Source: an uncultured Bacilli bacterium (GTDB taxonomy: Bacteria > Bacillota_I > Bacilli_A > RF39 > UBA660). From it: a stretch of DNA of 7,407 bases. The notes under the pieces were generated by a model that saw only the letters and a list, made by a program, of their open reading frames with translations, had not been told where the DNA came from and searched no databases. The stretch spans positions 1-7,407 of the forward strand of contig CALVMI010000005.1 in the NCBI GenBank assembly GCA_944345045.1. The letters are read 5' to 3'. Position numbers and translations under genes: made by a program. Shown one piece after another: positions 1 through 5,233 of this stretch (the stretch's first letter is position 1; every line of letters starts with the position of its first letter).

Positions 1-569
1 GTTTTATTTTTTTATTCGTGGCATTTATTTATTTAGGAACGAAAGATTATTCGACACCAGAATCTGTTATATCTGATCAAGAACGATTTACCGAAGATTT
101 TGGCATTACAAGTGATAATGTTTTTGATTACAAAACAGCAAGTGAAATATTAGAAACGATGAACACAGGTACTTCCATAATTTTCTTTGCTTTTCCAGAA
201 AATATGTGGAGTCATACGTATGCTTCGATCCTAAATGATGTTGCAAAATATTATGGTGTAGATAGTATTTACTATTATAATTTTTACACGGATCGTGAAA
301 TGAGCAATTCTTATTATGAAAACATCGTAGATCAATTATATCCATATCTTCCCGTTTTAGATGATGGAACAAGAGACTTATATGCACCTACGATGGTGAT
401 GGTAAAAAACGGTGAAATCATTGCTTATGATGATGAAACAAGCATTGCCCATGGTGAAGTAACCGTAAATGATTACTGGACCAGTGAAAAACAAAATGAA
501 AAAGCTGTTGAACTTGGAGTCTATTTTACCAAATTTTTAGGTGATGAGAATGAAGAAAATGAAAATTGA
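1..569 (+). CDS. Membrane-anchored thioredoxin-fold protein lacking the CxxC motif (5' partial)
   Basis: The reading frame is open to the left edge. From base 3 it reads FIFLFVAFIYLG, the end of a hydrophobic membrane anchor, so the GTG at 18 is an internal valine codon and the true start lies upstream of the window. Counting residues from that GTG, a thioredoxin-like core follows: a strand (SIIFFAF, about 53-59), the active-site loop PENMWSHTYAS (60-70), a tyrosine-rich strand (SIYYYNFY, 83-90) and the cis-proline strand YAPTMVMVKNGEI (122-134). From memory, related Firmicutes proteins carry CPWC in that loop. Here it reads NMWS (62-65), so both redox cysteines are replaced and there is no cysteine anywhere in the visible protein. 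Oxidoreductase activity is therefore unlikely; a structural, chaperone or binding role outside the membrane is inference. The 3' end overlaps the next gene by 20 bases, and that gene is a second thioredoxin-fold protein. The fold is fairly sure, the function unknown. Confidence 0.75.
   Translation, partial: FIFLFVAFIYLGTKDYSTPESVISDQERFTEDFGITSDNVFDYKTASEILETMNTGTSIIFFAFPENMWSHTYASILNDVAKYYGVDSIYYYNFYTDREMSNSYYENIVDQLYPYLPVLDDGTRDLYAPTMVMVKNGEIIAYDDETSIAHGEVTVNDYWTSEKQNEKAVELGVYFTKFLGDENEENEN
539..544 (+). promoter_or_regulatory. Ribosome binding site AGGTGA that decides the start at 550
   Basis: AGGTGA lies five bases before ATG 550. The alternative in-frame starts GTG 541 and ATG 544 lie inside this motif, so 550 is the better start. 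Confidence 0.7.
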
Positions 570-1131
570 TAAAGAAAAAATAAAAGAAATGACTACCTTA
601 AACGAAAAGAAAAAAGAAGTCATTTACTGCATATGCATTGTTCTTACTTTAATTGTTTTAGCTTTAGGTGACCAAATTGTTCTTCATTTTATTAATCAAG
701 CACCAAATAATAACAATCGTGTTTTTGGGGAAAGTGGTGAATCCCTACCAGCAGACTACAAAATTGACTTTTTATCAGAATTGACCGTTGAAGAAATTTT
801 AAAGAAATTAGAAAATAAAGAATCATTTACTTTGCTTTCATCAAGAGATACTTGTCACACATGTGAAGAATACATACCGATATTAAAAGAATTGTTTACT
901 AAATATGAAGTTGATGCCTATTATATGAATCGCAGTATTTATGATCGTGATAACGCAGAGTATGTAAAATTATTAGAGTATGACGAACGCTTAGAAGAAA
1001 ATTTACAATATACGCCGTATTTAATGGTCTTTAAAGAAGGTGTTTTAGTAGATGAATTAGTAGGCAGTCAAAAAAAAGAAACAGTTGAAGAATTTGTGCT
1101 AAAAAATCAATTAGCTACAAATGAAATATAG
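550..1131 (+). CDS. Membrane-anchored thioredoxin-like protein with CHTC active site
   Basis: The protein has 193 residues from ATG 550. It has a lysine-rich cytoplasmic N-terminus (1-23), one membrane helix (about 24-41, with cysteines at 27 and 29 inside it), an asparagine-rich linker, and a thioredoxin-like domain from about 70 to the end. The active-site loop SSRDTCHTCEEY puts Cys102 and Cys105 at the start of a helix. YTPYLMVFKEG around Pro156 is the cis-proline strand typical of the fold. It is probably a thiol-disulfide oxidoreductase or redox-sensing protein facing outside the membrane. A two-cysteine protein of this kind could reduce or form disulfides in surface proteins, but its substrate cannot be read from the sequence. 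It overlaps the upstream cysteine-less paralogue by 20 bases and ends 13 bases before frr, so all three are probably co-transcribed. The fold is well supported; the specific role is not. Confidence 0.8.
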   Translation: MKKMKIDKEKIKEMTTLNEKKKEVIYCICIVLTLIVLALGDQIVLHFINQAPNNNNRVFGESGESLPADYKIDFLSELTVEEILKKLENKESFTLLSSRDTCHTCEEYIPILKELFTKYEVDAYYMNRSIYDRDNAEYVKLLEYDERLEENLQYTPYLMVFKEGVLVDELVGSQKKETVEEFVLKNQLATNEI

Positions 1132-1134
1132 AAA

Positions 1135-1139
1135 GAGGA
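1135..1139 (+). promoter_or_regulatory. Ribosome binding site GAGGA for frr
   Basis: GAGGA lies five bases before ATG 1145. The in-frame ATG at 1121 has no such site and lies inside the upstream gene, so 1145 is taken as the frr start. Confidence 0.75.
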
Positions 1140-1144
1140 AAAAA

Positions 1145-1672
1145 ATGGATACAGAAAAAAGAATGCAAAAAGTATTGACAAATTTAGATGAAAGGCTTTT
1201 AACAATTCGTGCTGGAAGAGCTAACCCAGGCATGTTAAATGGTATCATGGTTTCTTATTACGGAACGCCAACACCTATTCAAAGTTTAGCGAATATTACC
1301 GTACCAGAAGCAAGAGAATTATTTGTTAAACCTTTTGATCGCAGTGTCTTAAAAGAAATGGAAAGAGCAATTAATGAAGCTAACTTAGGAATTTCACCAG
1401 TTAATAATGGCGAGATGATTATTTTAACGATTCCTGAATTAACAGAAGAAAGAAGAAGAGAGTATGTAAAACAAGCTAAAGCTGTTTGTGAAGAAGCAAA
1501 AATTGCCCTTCGTAATGTTCGACAAGACGCTAATAATGACATCAAAGCATTAGAATTACCAGAAGATGAAGAAAAACAAGAGTTAGAAAATGTTCAAGAG
1601 CTTATTAATAAGTATAATAAGTTGATCGATGAAAAAGGAAAAGAGAAAGAAGAAGAATTAATGTCTGTTTAA
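1145..1672 (+). CDS. frr: Ribosome recycling factor (RRF)
   Basis: RRF acts in the cytoplasm with EF-G to split the post-termination ribosome and release tRNA and mRNA. The 175-residue product carries the family signatures throughout: TIRAGRANP (20-28) at the end of the first helix of domain I, YYGTPTPI (38-45) at the hinge into domain II, ITVPEAR (51-57), and LTEERRREYVKQ (99-110) leading into the long charged C-terminal helices with ALRNVRQDAN (121-130). It is about ten residues shorter than the Bacillus protein, split between the N-terminus and the last inter-helix loop, with no functional segment missing. Start 1145 is chosen for its GAGGA site and because MDTEKRMQKVL matches the usual first helix. 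In most Bacillota frr follows pyrH; here it follows two thioredoxin-like genes, probably as the last gene of their operon. The stop codon lies inside a predicted terminator hairpin. Confidence 0.97.
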   Translation: MDTEKRMQKVLTNLDERLLTIRAGRANPGMLNGIMVSYYGTPTPIQSLANITVPEARELFVKPFDRSVLKEMERAINEANLGISPVNNGEMIILTIPELTEERRREYVKQAKAVCEEAKIALRNVRQDANNDIKALELPEDEEKQELENVQELINKYNKLIDEKGKEKEEELMSV

Positions 1673-1696
1673 TCTTCTTTTTTCTTCTTTTTTCGC
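1644..1696 (+). terminator. A/T-rich intrinsic terminator overlapping the end of frr
   Basis: The A-rich end of frr (1644-1661) can pair with the T-rich stretch 1669-1685 around a TGTCTGT loop, giving a long but weak stem with a bulged A at 1657 and one or two GU pairs. Broken T runs follow to 1696. The stem is low in GC, so termination may be leaky. Confidence 0.5.
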
Positions 1697-1704
1697 GTTT
1701 TTTC

Positions 1705-1734
1705 TTGCACTATATCGTTTTGTAGTGTTATAAT
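1705..1734 (+). promoter_or_regulatory. Sigma-A type promoter of rpsU with extended -10
   Basis: TTGCAC (1705-1710) and a perfect TATAAT (1729-1734) are separated by 18 bases. A TGT triplet just before the -10 makes it an extended -10. Transcription should start near 1740-1742, leaving a leader of under 30 bases before rpsU. This is the strongest vegetative promoter in the window. Confidence 0.82.
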
Positions 1735-1768
1735 CAGTTGTAGTAAGACGAAGGGAGGGGAATGTATT

Positions 1769-1960
1769 ATGAATTCAAATAAGGTTGTTGTCAAAGATGG
1801 CGATATTGATAAGGCTATAAGAAGATTTAAAGTGGTAGTAGCTAAAAGTGGTGTCCCTTCTGAACTAAAGAAAAGAAAGCATTATGAAAAACCAGGCGTA
1901 AAAAGAAGAGAAGAAAAGAAAAAAAATATTAGAAATTCAAGAAAACATCGAAATTATTAA
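1769..1960 (+). CDS. rpsU: 30S ribosomal protein S21
   Basis: A 63-residue basic protein of the small ribosomal subunit that sits near the 3' end of 16S rRNA and helps mRNA binding at initiation. The family signatures are clear: DIDKAIRRFK (12-21), the spacer VVVAKSG, and KKRKHYEKPGVKRREEKKK (34-52). The tail is rich in lysine and arginine. It is a few residues longer than the Bacillus protein. A very purine-rich site, GGGAGGGG at 1753-1760, lies eight bases before the ATG and suggests high expression, in keeping with the strong promoter upstream. The gene has its own promoter and its own terminator, so it is mainly monocistronic. The neighbouring yqeY continues a gene pair widely seen in Bacillota. 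Confidence 0.96.
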   Translation: MNSNKVVVKDGDIDKAIRRFKVVVAKSGVPSELKKRKHYEKPGVKRREEKKKNIRNSRKHRNY

Positions 1961-1989
1961 GAATACTTAGTTGTATTCTTCTTTTTTTT
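1959..1989 (+). terminator. Intrinsic terminator of rpsU
   Basis: AAGAATAC (1959-1966) pairs perfectly with GTATTCTT (1973-1980) around the loop TTAGTT, followed by a T tract to 1989. The left arm begins inside the rpsU TAA stop codon. Confidence 0.85.
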
Positions 1990-2018
1990 AGTATAAAATA
2001 AGTTTAGGAGATGAAAAT

Positions 2019-2456
2019 ATGTTAGAACAAATTAATAATGATTTAAAAAATGCAATGAAAAGTGGTGATAAATTTACTTTATCTGTTTTAAGAATGTTAA
2101 AAAGTGCTTTACAACTAGAAAGTATTTCTTTAAAAAAAGAATTGGAAGATAAAGAAATCATCACTGTTATTAAAAGAAACGTGAAACAAAGAAAAGATTC
2201 AATAAGTGAATATCAAAAATATGATAAAAAAGAAGAAGTAGAAAATTTAGAAAAAGAAATAGCGGTTCTTTCTAAATATTTACCAGAGGAATTAAGTGAA
2301 GAACAAATAGAAGAAGAAGTAAATAAAGTTTTTGCTGAGTATCAACCAGAAAGCATCAAAGAAATGGGCAAAATTATGAAAATTTTAACTGAGAAAATTG
2401 GCACAGTTGCAGATATGTCTTTAGTAAGTAAAATCGTAAAAGAAAGGTTTAAATAA
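2019..2456 (+). CDS. yqeY: GatB/YqeY domain protein
   Basis: A 145-residue cytoplasmic protein, the usual length for free-standing YqeY. This all-helical domain is also found at the C-terminus of GatB, the amidotransferase subunit that turns Glu-tRNA(Gln) into Gln-tRNA(Gln), where it helps tRNA recognition. The role of the stand-alone protein is not settled. Visible family features are the N-terminal helix LEQINNDLKNAMKSGDK (2-18), SVLRMLKSALQLESI (22-36), KQRKDSISEYQK (56-67), the motif LSKYLPEELSEEQI (84-97), the MGK segment (115-117) and the closing helices with VADMSLVSKIVKERF. AGGAGA at 2006-2011 lies seven bases before the ATG. The following hydrolase gene starts two bases after its stop, so the pair is probably co-transcribed. 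Confidence 0.93.
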   Translation: MLEQINNDLKNAMKSGDKFTLSVLRMLKSALQLESISLKKELEDKEIITVIKRNVKQRKDSISEYQKYDKKEEVENLEKEIAVLSKYLPEELSEEQIEEEVNKVFAEYQPESIKEMGKIMKILTEKIGTVADMSLVSKIVKERFK

Positions 2457-2458
2457 CA

Positions 2459-3205
2459 ATGATAGAAAAGCCTTTACTAGTCGGTATTGTTCCTACGGTA
2501 AGACTTTTTTTAAATGAGGATCCTTATGAAGATCGATATCTTTTTGTAAATAATTATGCTAAAAAAATATATGAAGCAGGGGCAGTACCAATAGGGTTAC
2601 TTTTAGATAACGGTCAAGTTAATGAAGAAGCTTTAAAAATCTGTGATGCTTTTCTTTGGCCAGGAGGTTCAAAAATCGAAAAAGAACTGTATAAAGTATT
2701 ACTTCATGCCTATAAACACCGTAAACCTTTTTTAGGAATATGTATGGGTATGCAAGCTATGGCCGTATTTTCTGTAATGATAGAGGAATGTCAAAAATTA
2801 CATAAAGAGTATGAAAAACTTACACCAGAAGAATTAAGTGTAATTTATGAGCAGATGAAAAAAGAAAATCCAACTTTGACTATTTTAGAAAATCCAAACA
2901 TTCATGGCAGTGTAACTGTTAATCGTGAAAATATTTCTGAGGCAATGCATAAAATTTTTATTCAAAAAAATTCTTTTCTTTATGAAAATTATCAAGATGT
3001 TCAAACTAGGGTCGTCAGTCTTCACAATGTAGTCGTAAAAAGAGTAGGAACGTTATTTGATGTAACTGCTCTATCTGAAGACAAAATAATTGAAGGAATA
3101 GAGGCCAAAGACTCATCACTTAACTGGCTTGGAGTCCAATATCATCCGGAGATCACAGATGATAAACTAGTAAAAAAATGGTTAAATAGAAAAAAAGAAT
3201 TTTGA
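2459..3205 (+). CDS. Class I glutamine amidotransferase-like gamma-glutamyl hydrolase (peptidase C26 family)
   Basis: The 248-residue protein has the complete catalytic triad of a class I glutamine amidotransferase fold: Cys95 in the nucleophile elbow FLGICMGMQ, and His229 and Glu231 in GVQYHPEIT. The N-terminal strand LVGIVPTVR, the WPGG motif (67-70) and the SLHNVVVKRVGTLFDVTA segment (187-204) place it with peptidase C26 proteins such as the gamma-glutamyl-GABA hydrolase PuuD. These cleave gamma-glutamyl amides in the cytoplasm. Its own substrate cannot be told, and no synthetase partner is present. Two oddities: the conserved stretch after the nucleophile elbow is replaced by a charged helical segment (about 105-146), and the usual His-His-Gln of the SxHHQ motif reads His-Asn-Val. 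Start 2459 lies two bases after yqeY with a weak AAAGG at 2443-2447. A strong terminator overlaps the stop codon. Confidence 0.85.
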   Translation: MIEKPLLVGIVPTVRLFLNEDPYEDRYLFVNNYAKKIYEAGAVPIGLLLDNGQVNEEALKICDAFLWPGGSKIEKELYKVLLHAYKHRKPFLGICMGMQAMAVFSVMIEECQKLHKEYEKLTPEELSVIYEQMKKENPTLTILENPNIHGSVTVNRENISEAMHKIFIQKNSFLYENYQDVQTRVVSLHNVVVKRVGTLFDVTALSEDKIIEGIEAKDSSLNWLGVQYHPEITDDKLVKKWLNRKKEF

Positions 3206-3239
3206 TATCTTTTGTCGAAAAGATATCTTTTTTATTTTT
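3204..3239 (+). terminator. Strong intrinsic terminator after the yqeY-hydrolase pair
   Basis: GATATCTTTT (3204-3213) and AAAAGATATC (3218-3227) form a perfect 10-bp stem with a GTCG tetraloop, followed by T6-A-T5. The left arm starts within the TGA stop codon. An A-rich flank upstream would also let it work on the opposite strand. Confidence 0.93.
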
Positions 3240-3258
3240 CATTTGTTAAAGTAGTCTT

Positions 3259-3264
3259 GGGTGA
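3259..3264 (+). promoter_or_regulatory. Ribosome binding site GGGTGA that decides the start at 3270
   Basis: GGGTGA is five bases before ATG 3270. The in-frame GTG at 3261 is part of this motif and is unlikely to be the start. Confidence 0.7.
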
Positions 3265-3269
3265 AAAAT

Positions 3270-3497
3270 ATGGAAGTGTACTATGTAAATGAAACATTAT
3301 ATATTGAATTATCTAACGATTTAGATTTTGAAGAATTTGAATGTATTCGTAGACGTTTTATGCGGATTGTTGATGAATATGGCGTAGATCGTGTTGTCAT
3401 TAAAAATCCATATCATTTATTTTCTAATCAAAAATACATTCATCAAATGAAACAAGATTACTTGAAAAAGACTAGTGGTGACTTTTTAGTTCATTAG
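3270..3497 (+). CDS. Small protein resembling the first half of a STAS domain
   Basis: A 75-residue soluble protein with no signal peptide or membrane segment. Not recognised as a named gene. The pattern is strand (VYYVN), strand (TLYIELSNDL), helix (FEEFECIRRRFMRIVDEYG, about 21-39), strand (VDRVVIKN, 40-47), then a charged tail. This order and the spacing of 'L-x-I-x-L-x-x-x-L-D' before the helix recall the N-terminal half of STAS proteins such as the anti-anti-sigma factor SpoIIAA. The part that holds the phosphorylated serine in SpoIIAA (DSSGLG) is missing: the chain continues NPYHLFSNQKYIHQ and ends. If it is a STAS relative it cannot be switched in the usual way. It lies after a strong terminator and 42 bases before gpr, so it may be transcribed with the spore protease. 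It is a real gene by its ribosome site and spacing; the STAS reading is inference. Confidence 0.7.
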   Translation: MEVYYVNETLYIELSNDLDFEEFECIRRRFMRIVDEYGVDRVVIKNPYHLFSNQKYIHQMKQDYLKKTSGDFLVH

Positions 3498-3525
3498 CAT
3501 AGAAAAGAGAACTCTGGTTATACTA
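3497..3525 (+). promoter_or_regulatory. Possible forespore (sigma-F/G type) promoter of gpr
   Basis: GCATA (3497-3501) and GGTTATACTA (3516-3525) are 14 bases apart. They fit the sigma-F consensus as I remember it from Bacillus (GYWTA, about 15 bases, GGNNANAHTR), and Bacillus gpr is transcribed by sigma-F and sigma-G. No sigma-A -35 is present. Against it, the expected start point near 3532 falls inside the ribosome site at 3530-3535. Confidence 0.33.
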
Positions 3526-3539
3526 ATAAGGGTGATTTT

Positions 3540-4274
3540 ATGAAACAAAATCTTTTATTAGATGCCGGTTTATCTTTAGAAAAAGAACATTTAATTGGAA
3601 CAAAAAAAGAAAAAAATGTAATAATTAAGCATTATCTATTAACTGAGCAAGATGAAAAAATTTACCACAATCGTAAAGGAGATTATTTTACGATTTCTTT
3701 TGATGATAGGGTTTTATATGAAAATAGTAAAAGTATTGAAAAAGTATTTCAAAAAACATTTAAAACTTTTTTAGCTAAATATCATAAAGGTGGGACTATT
3801 TTATTCGTGGGACTTGGTAACTCTTCTATTTTAGGAGATTCCTTTGGCGTCGAAGTTCTTAATAAACTTATTGCTACCAATCAATACAATGACTTTTTAA
3901 CGATTCCCAAAGTAGCTTTGTTCTCACCAGAAACAACGAATAAAACCGGAATTTCTTCCTTTCGCTTAATTGAAATGGTCGTGAAAGATTTAAAGCCAGA
4001 CGTAATTATTTTGTTAGATAGTTTCATCACAACTCAAACCAAACATTTAAACAGAACAATTGAAATAAATGATTGTGGGGTTATTTTCGCGGATCAATTA
4101 CGAAGCAACAAAGTAATAAATCAAAAAACATTTCAAATTCCCGTATTATCTATTGGCTTTCCAACTCTTTTAAAATATCATAAAACGTATTTAGAAAAAT
4201 TTAGTTTAGAAGAAGACTTAGAAATTATTAGTAAAATAATATCTCATTCAATAAATCATATTATAATGTCTTAA
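3540..4274 (+). CDS. gpr: Spore germination protease GPR, compact form
   Basis: GPR is the unusual aspartate protease that degrades small acid-soluble spore proteins during germination. It is made in the forespore as an inactive zymogen. Family landmarks are clear: KGDYFTISF (46-54, like KGRYVTLE), the core LFVGLGNSSILGDSFGVEVLNKL (first catalytic acid, Asp100), TGISSFRLIEMVVKDLKPDVIILLDSF (second catalytic acid, Asp160), TKHLNRTIEINDCGV (167-181) and PVLSIGFPTL (201-210). At 244 residues it is far shorter than the roughly 370 of Bacillus. The middle of the C-terminal region is missing, yet the final helix LEEDLEIISKIISHSINHIIM (223-243) still resembles the Bacillus C-terminal segment after TPKEVD. 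The propeptide is also cut to about eight residues before LLLDAGLSLE, the likely counterpart of the Asp-Leu processing site, which here would be Asp8-Ala9. GGGTGA is four bases before the ATG. Position just before spoIIP matches Bacillus. Confidence 0.9.
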   Translation: MKQNLLLDAGLSLEKEHLIGTKKEKNVIIKHYLLTEQDEKIYHNRKGDYFTISFDDRVLYENSKSIEKVFQKTFKTFLAKYHKGGTILFVGLGNSSILGDSFGVEVLNKLIATNQYNDFLTIPKVALFSPETTNKTGISSFRLIEMVVKDLKPDVIILLDSFITTQTKHLNRTIEINDCGVIFADQLRSNKVINQKTFQIPVLSIGFPTLLKYHKTYLEKFSLEEDLEIISKIISHSINHIIMS

Positions 4275-4288
4275 AACGACATTTTTTT
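4265..4288 (+). terminator. Intrinsic terminator at the end of gpr
   Basis: AATGTC (4265-4270) pairs with GACATT (4278-4283) around a seven-base loop, followed by a T run to 4288. The gpr TAA stop codon (4272-4274) lies in the loop. Confidence 0.75.
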
Positions 4289-4313
4289 ATTTGCTTCTTT
4301 GTTATATTTAAAT

Positions 4314-4319
4314 GGGTGA
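4314..4319 (+). promoter_or_regulatory. Ribosome binding site GGGTGA that decides the spoIIP start at 4325
   Basis: GGGTGA is five bases before ATG 4325. The in-frame GTG at 4316 lies within it, so the longer 305-residue reading is not preferred. Confidence 0.75.
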
Positions 4320-4324
4320 AACAT

Positions 4325-5233
4325 ATGAAAAAGAGATTTATTTCGAAAAAAAAGACTCGATTTCGGTTAAAATTTTTAGGAATTGTTTTTTTGATTGTTC
4401 TTTCTTTTGCCGTTTCTCTGTCCTTTTTTTCTTCTTTTTTCACGCAAAGTAATTTGCCTAGTATTTTATTAAAAAACAGTTTGTCGACGGATTTTAGTGC
4501 TGTTGAAACCAATATATTTGATTTTTTACTTGATTATACAATTGGCGAGCAAGAATTTGAAGAAGATATCTATGATGGTAGTACTTCACCACAAGAATAT
4601 ACGCCAGATCCAGCCCCAGAAGAAAATCAAACAGAACCATTGATTTATATATATAATTCTCACCAAGGAGAAGAATACGGTGGTGACGTTTTATCAGATT
4701 ATGATGTGGTTCCAACGGTGATGATGGCGGCTTATCGCTTAAGAGAACACTTAAACAATGCCTATTTGCCAACTATGGTGGAAACCTCTTCGATAAGTGA
4801 AGTTTTAAAATCCAATGGTTGGAATTACAATCAAAGCTATAAAGCAAGTCGTCTGCTTATTGAAAGTGCTCAAAAAACATATCCGAGCATAAAATACTTA
4901 ATTGATTTACATCGCGATGCACTACCTTATGAAAGTTCCATTGTTGAACATAATGGCCTAACTTATGCCAAAATTCTTTTTGTCATAGGTAGAGATTATG
5001 AAGAAAATCTTGCTCTTGCTGAAAAACTATCTAATTTGTTAAATGAAAAAGTTCCCAATCTTTCTAAAGGAATTATGCGCAGGACTAGTTCTTCTGGAGG
5101 ACCCGTTTTTAATCAAGATTTATCACCTAATGCACTTCTAATTGAAGTAGGTGGCCAATATAATAAAATAAGTGAAGTAAATAATACCATTGGCATTTTA
5201 GCTGAAGTATTAAAAGAGGTGATAAATGAATAA
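4325..5233 (+). CDS. spoIIP: Stage II sporulation protein P, septal peptidoglycan hydrolase
   Basis: SpoIIP is an amidase and endopeptidase that works with SpoIID and SpoIIM to thin septal peptidoglycan and drive engulfment of the forespore. From ATG 4325 the product has 302 residues: a lysine/arginine-rich N-terminus, one membrane helix (about 15-36), a variable acidic and proline-rich linker (about 75-104), then the catalytic domain. The domain shows YIYNSHQGEEY (His113, Glu116/117), YLIDLHRDALP (His196, with Arg197-Asp198), FVIGRDYEENLALAEKLSNLL, and NALLIEVGG (Glu274). These are the histidines and glutamate expected to bind zinc in this family. It is about 100 residues shorter than the Bacillus protein, mostly in the linker. 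SpoIID is not in the window. A terminator separates it from gpr, so it should have its own promoter, which Bacillus takes from sigma-E, but I see no convincing one. The TAA stop overlaps the next ATG by one base. Confidence 0.94.
   Translation: MKKRFISKKKTRFRLKFLGIVFLIVLSFAVSLSFFSSFFTQSNLPSILLKNSLSTDFSAVETNIFDFLLDYTIGEQEFEEDIYDGSTSPQEYTPDPAPEENQTEPLIYIYNSHQGEEYGGDVLSDYDVVPTVMMAAYRLREHLNNAYLPTMVETSSISEVLKSNGWNYNQSYKASRLLIESAQKTYPSIKYLIDLHRDALPYESSIVEHNGLTYAKILFVIGRDYEENLALAEKLSNLLNEKVPNLSKGIMRRTSSSGGPVFNQDLSPNALLIEVGGQYNKISEVNNTIGILAEVLKEVINE

Noticed and set aside
18..20. GTG at 18 as the start of the first gene
   Set aside because: The frame is open to the window edge and encodes a hydrophobic helix that continues upstream; no ribosome site precedes the GTG.
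106..387. Antisense reading frame within the first thioredoxin-like gene
   Set aside because: It has a histidine- and leucine-rich composition typical of a shadow frame and lies opposite a well-supported gene.
1121..1123. In-frame ATG 1121 as the frr start
   Set aside because: It lies inside the upstream gene, lacks a ribosome site and adds residues not seen in RRF, whereas ATG 1145 has GAGGA at the right distance.
1279..1545. Antisense reading frame within frr
   Set aside because: It lies wholly opposite conserved RRF sequence, with no start signals.
1971..1999. TTGTAT-N17-TAAAAT as a promoter for yqeY
   Set aside because: The -35 lies in the rpsU terminator and the start point would fall at about the first base of the ribosome site; both hexamers are weak. 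Read-through from rpsU is as likely.
4262..4267. TATAAT at the end of gpr as the spoIIP promoter
   Set aside because: There is no -35 at the right distance, and the gpr terminator lies between it and spoIIP.
4261..4772. Two antisense reading frames opposite the start of spoIIP
   Set aside because: They overlap spoIIP and the gpr terminator, and their composition is that of shadow frames.
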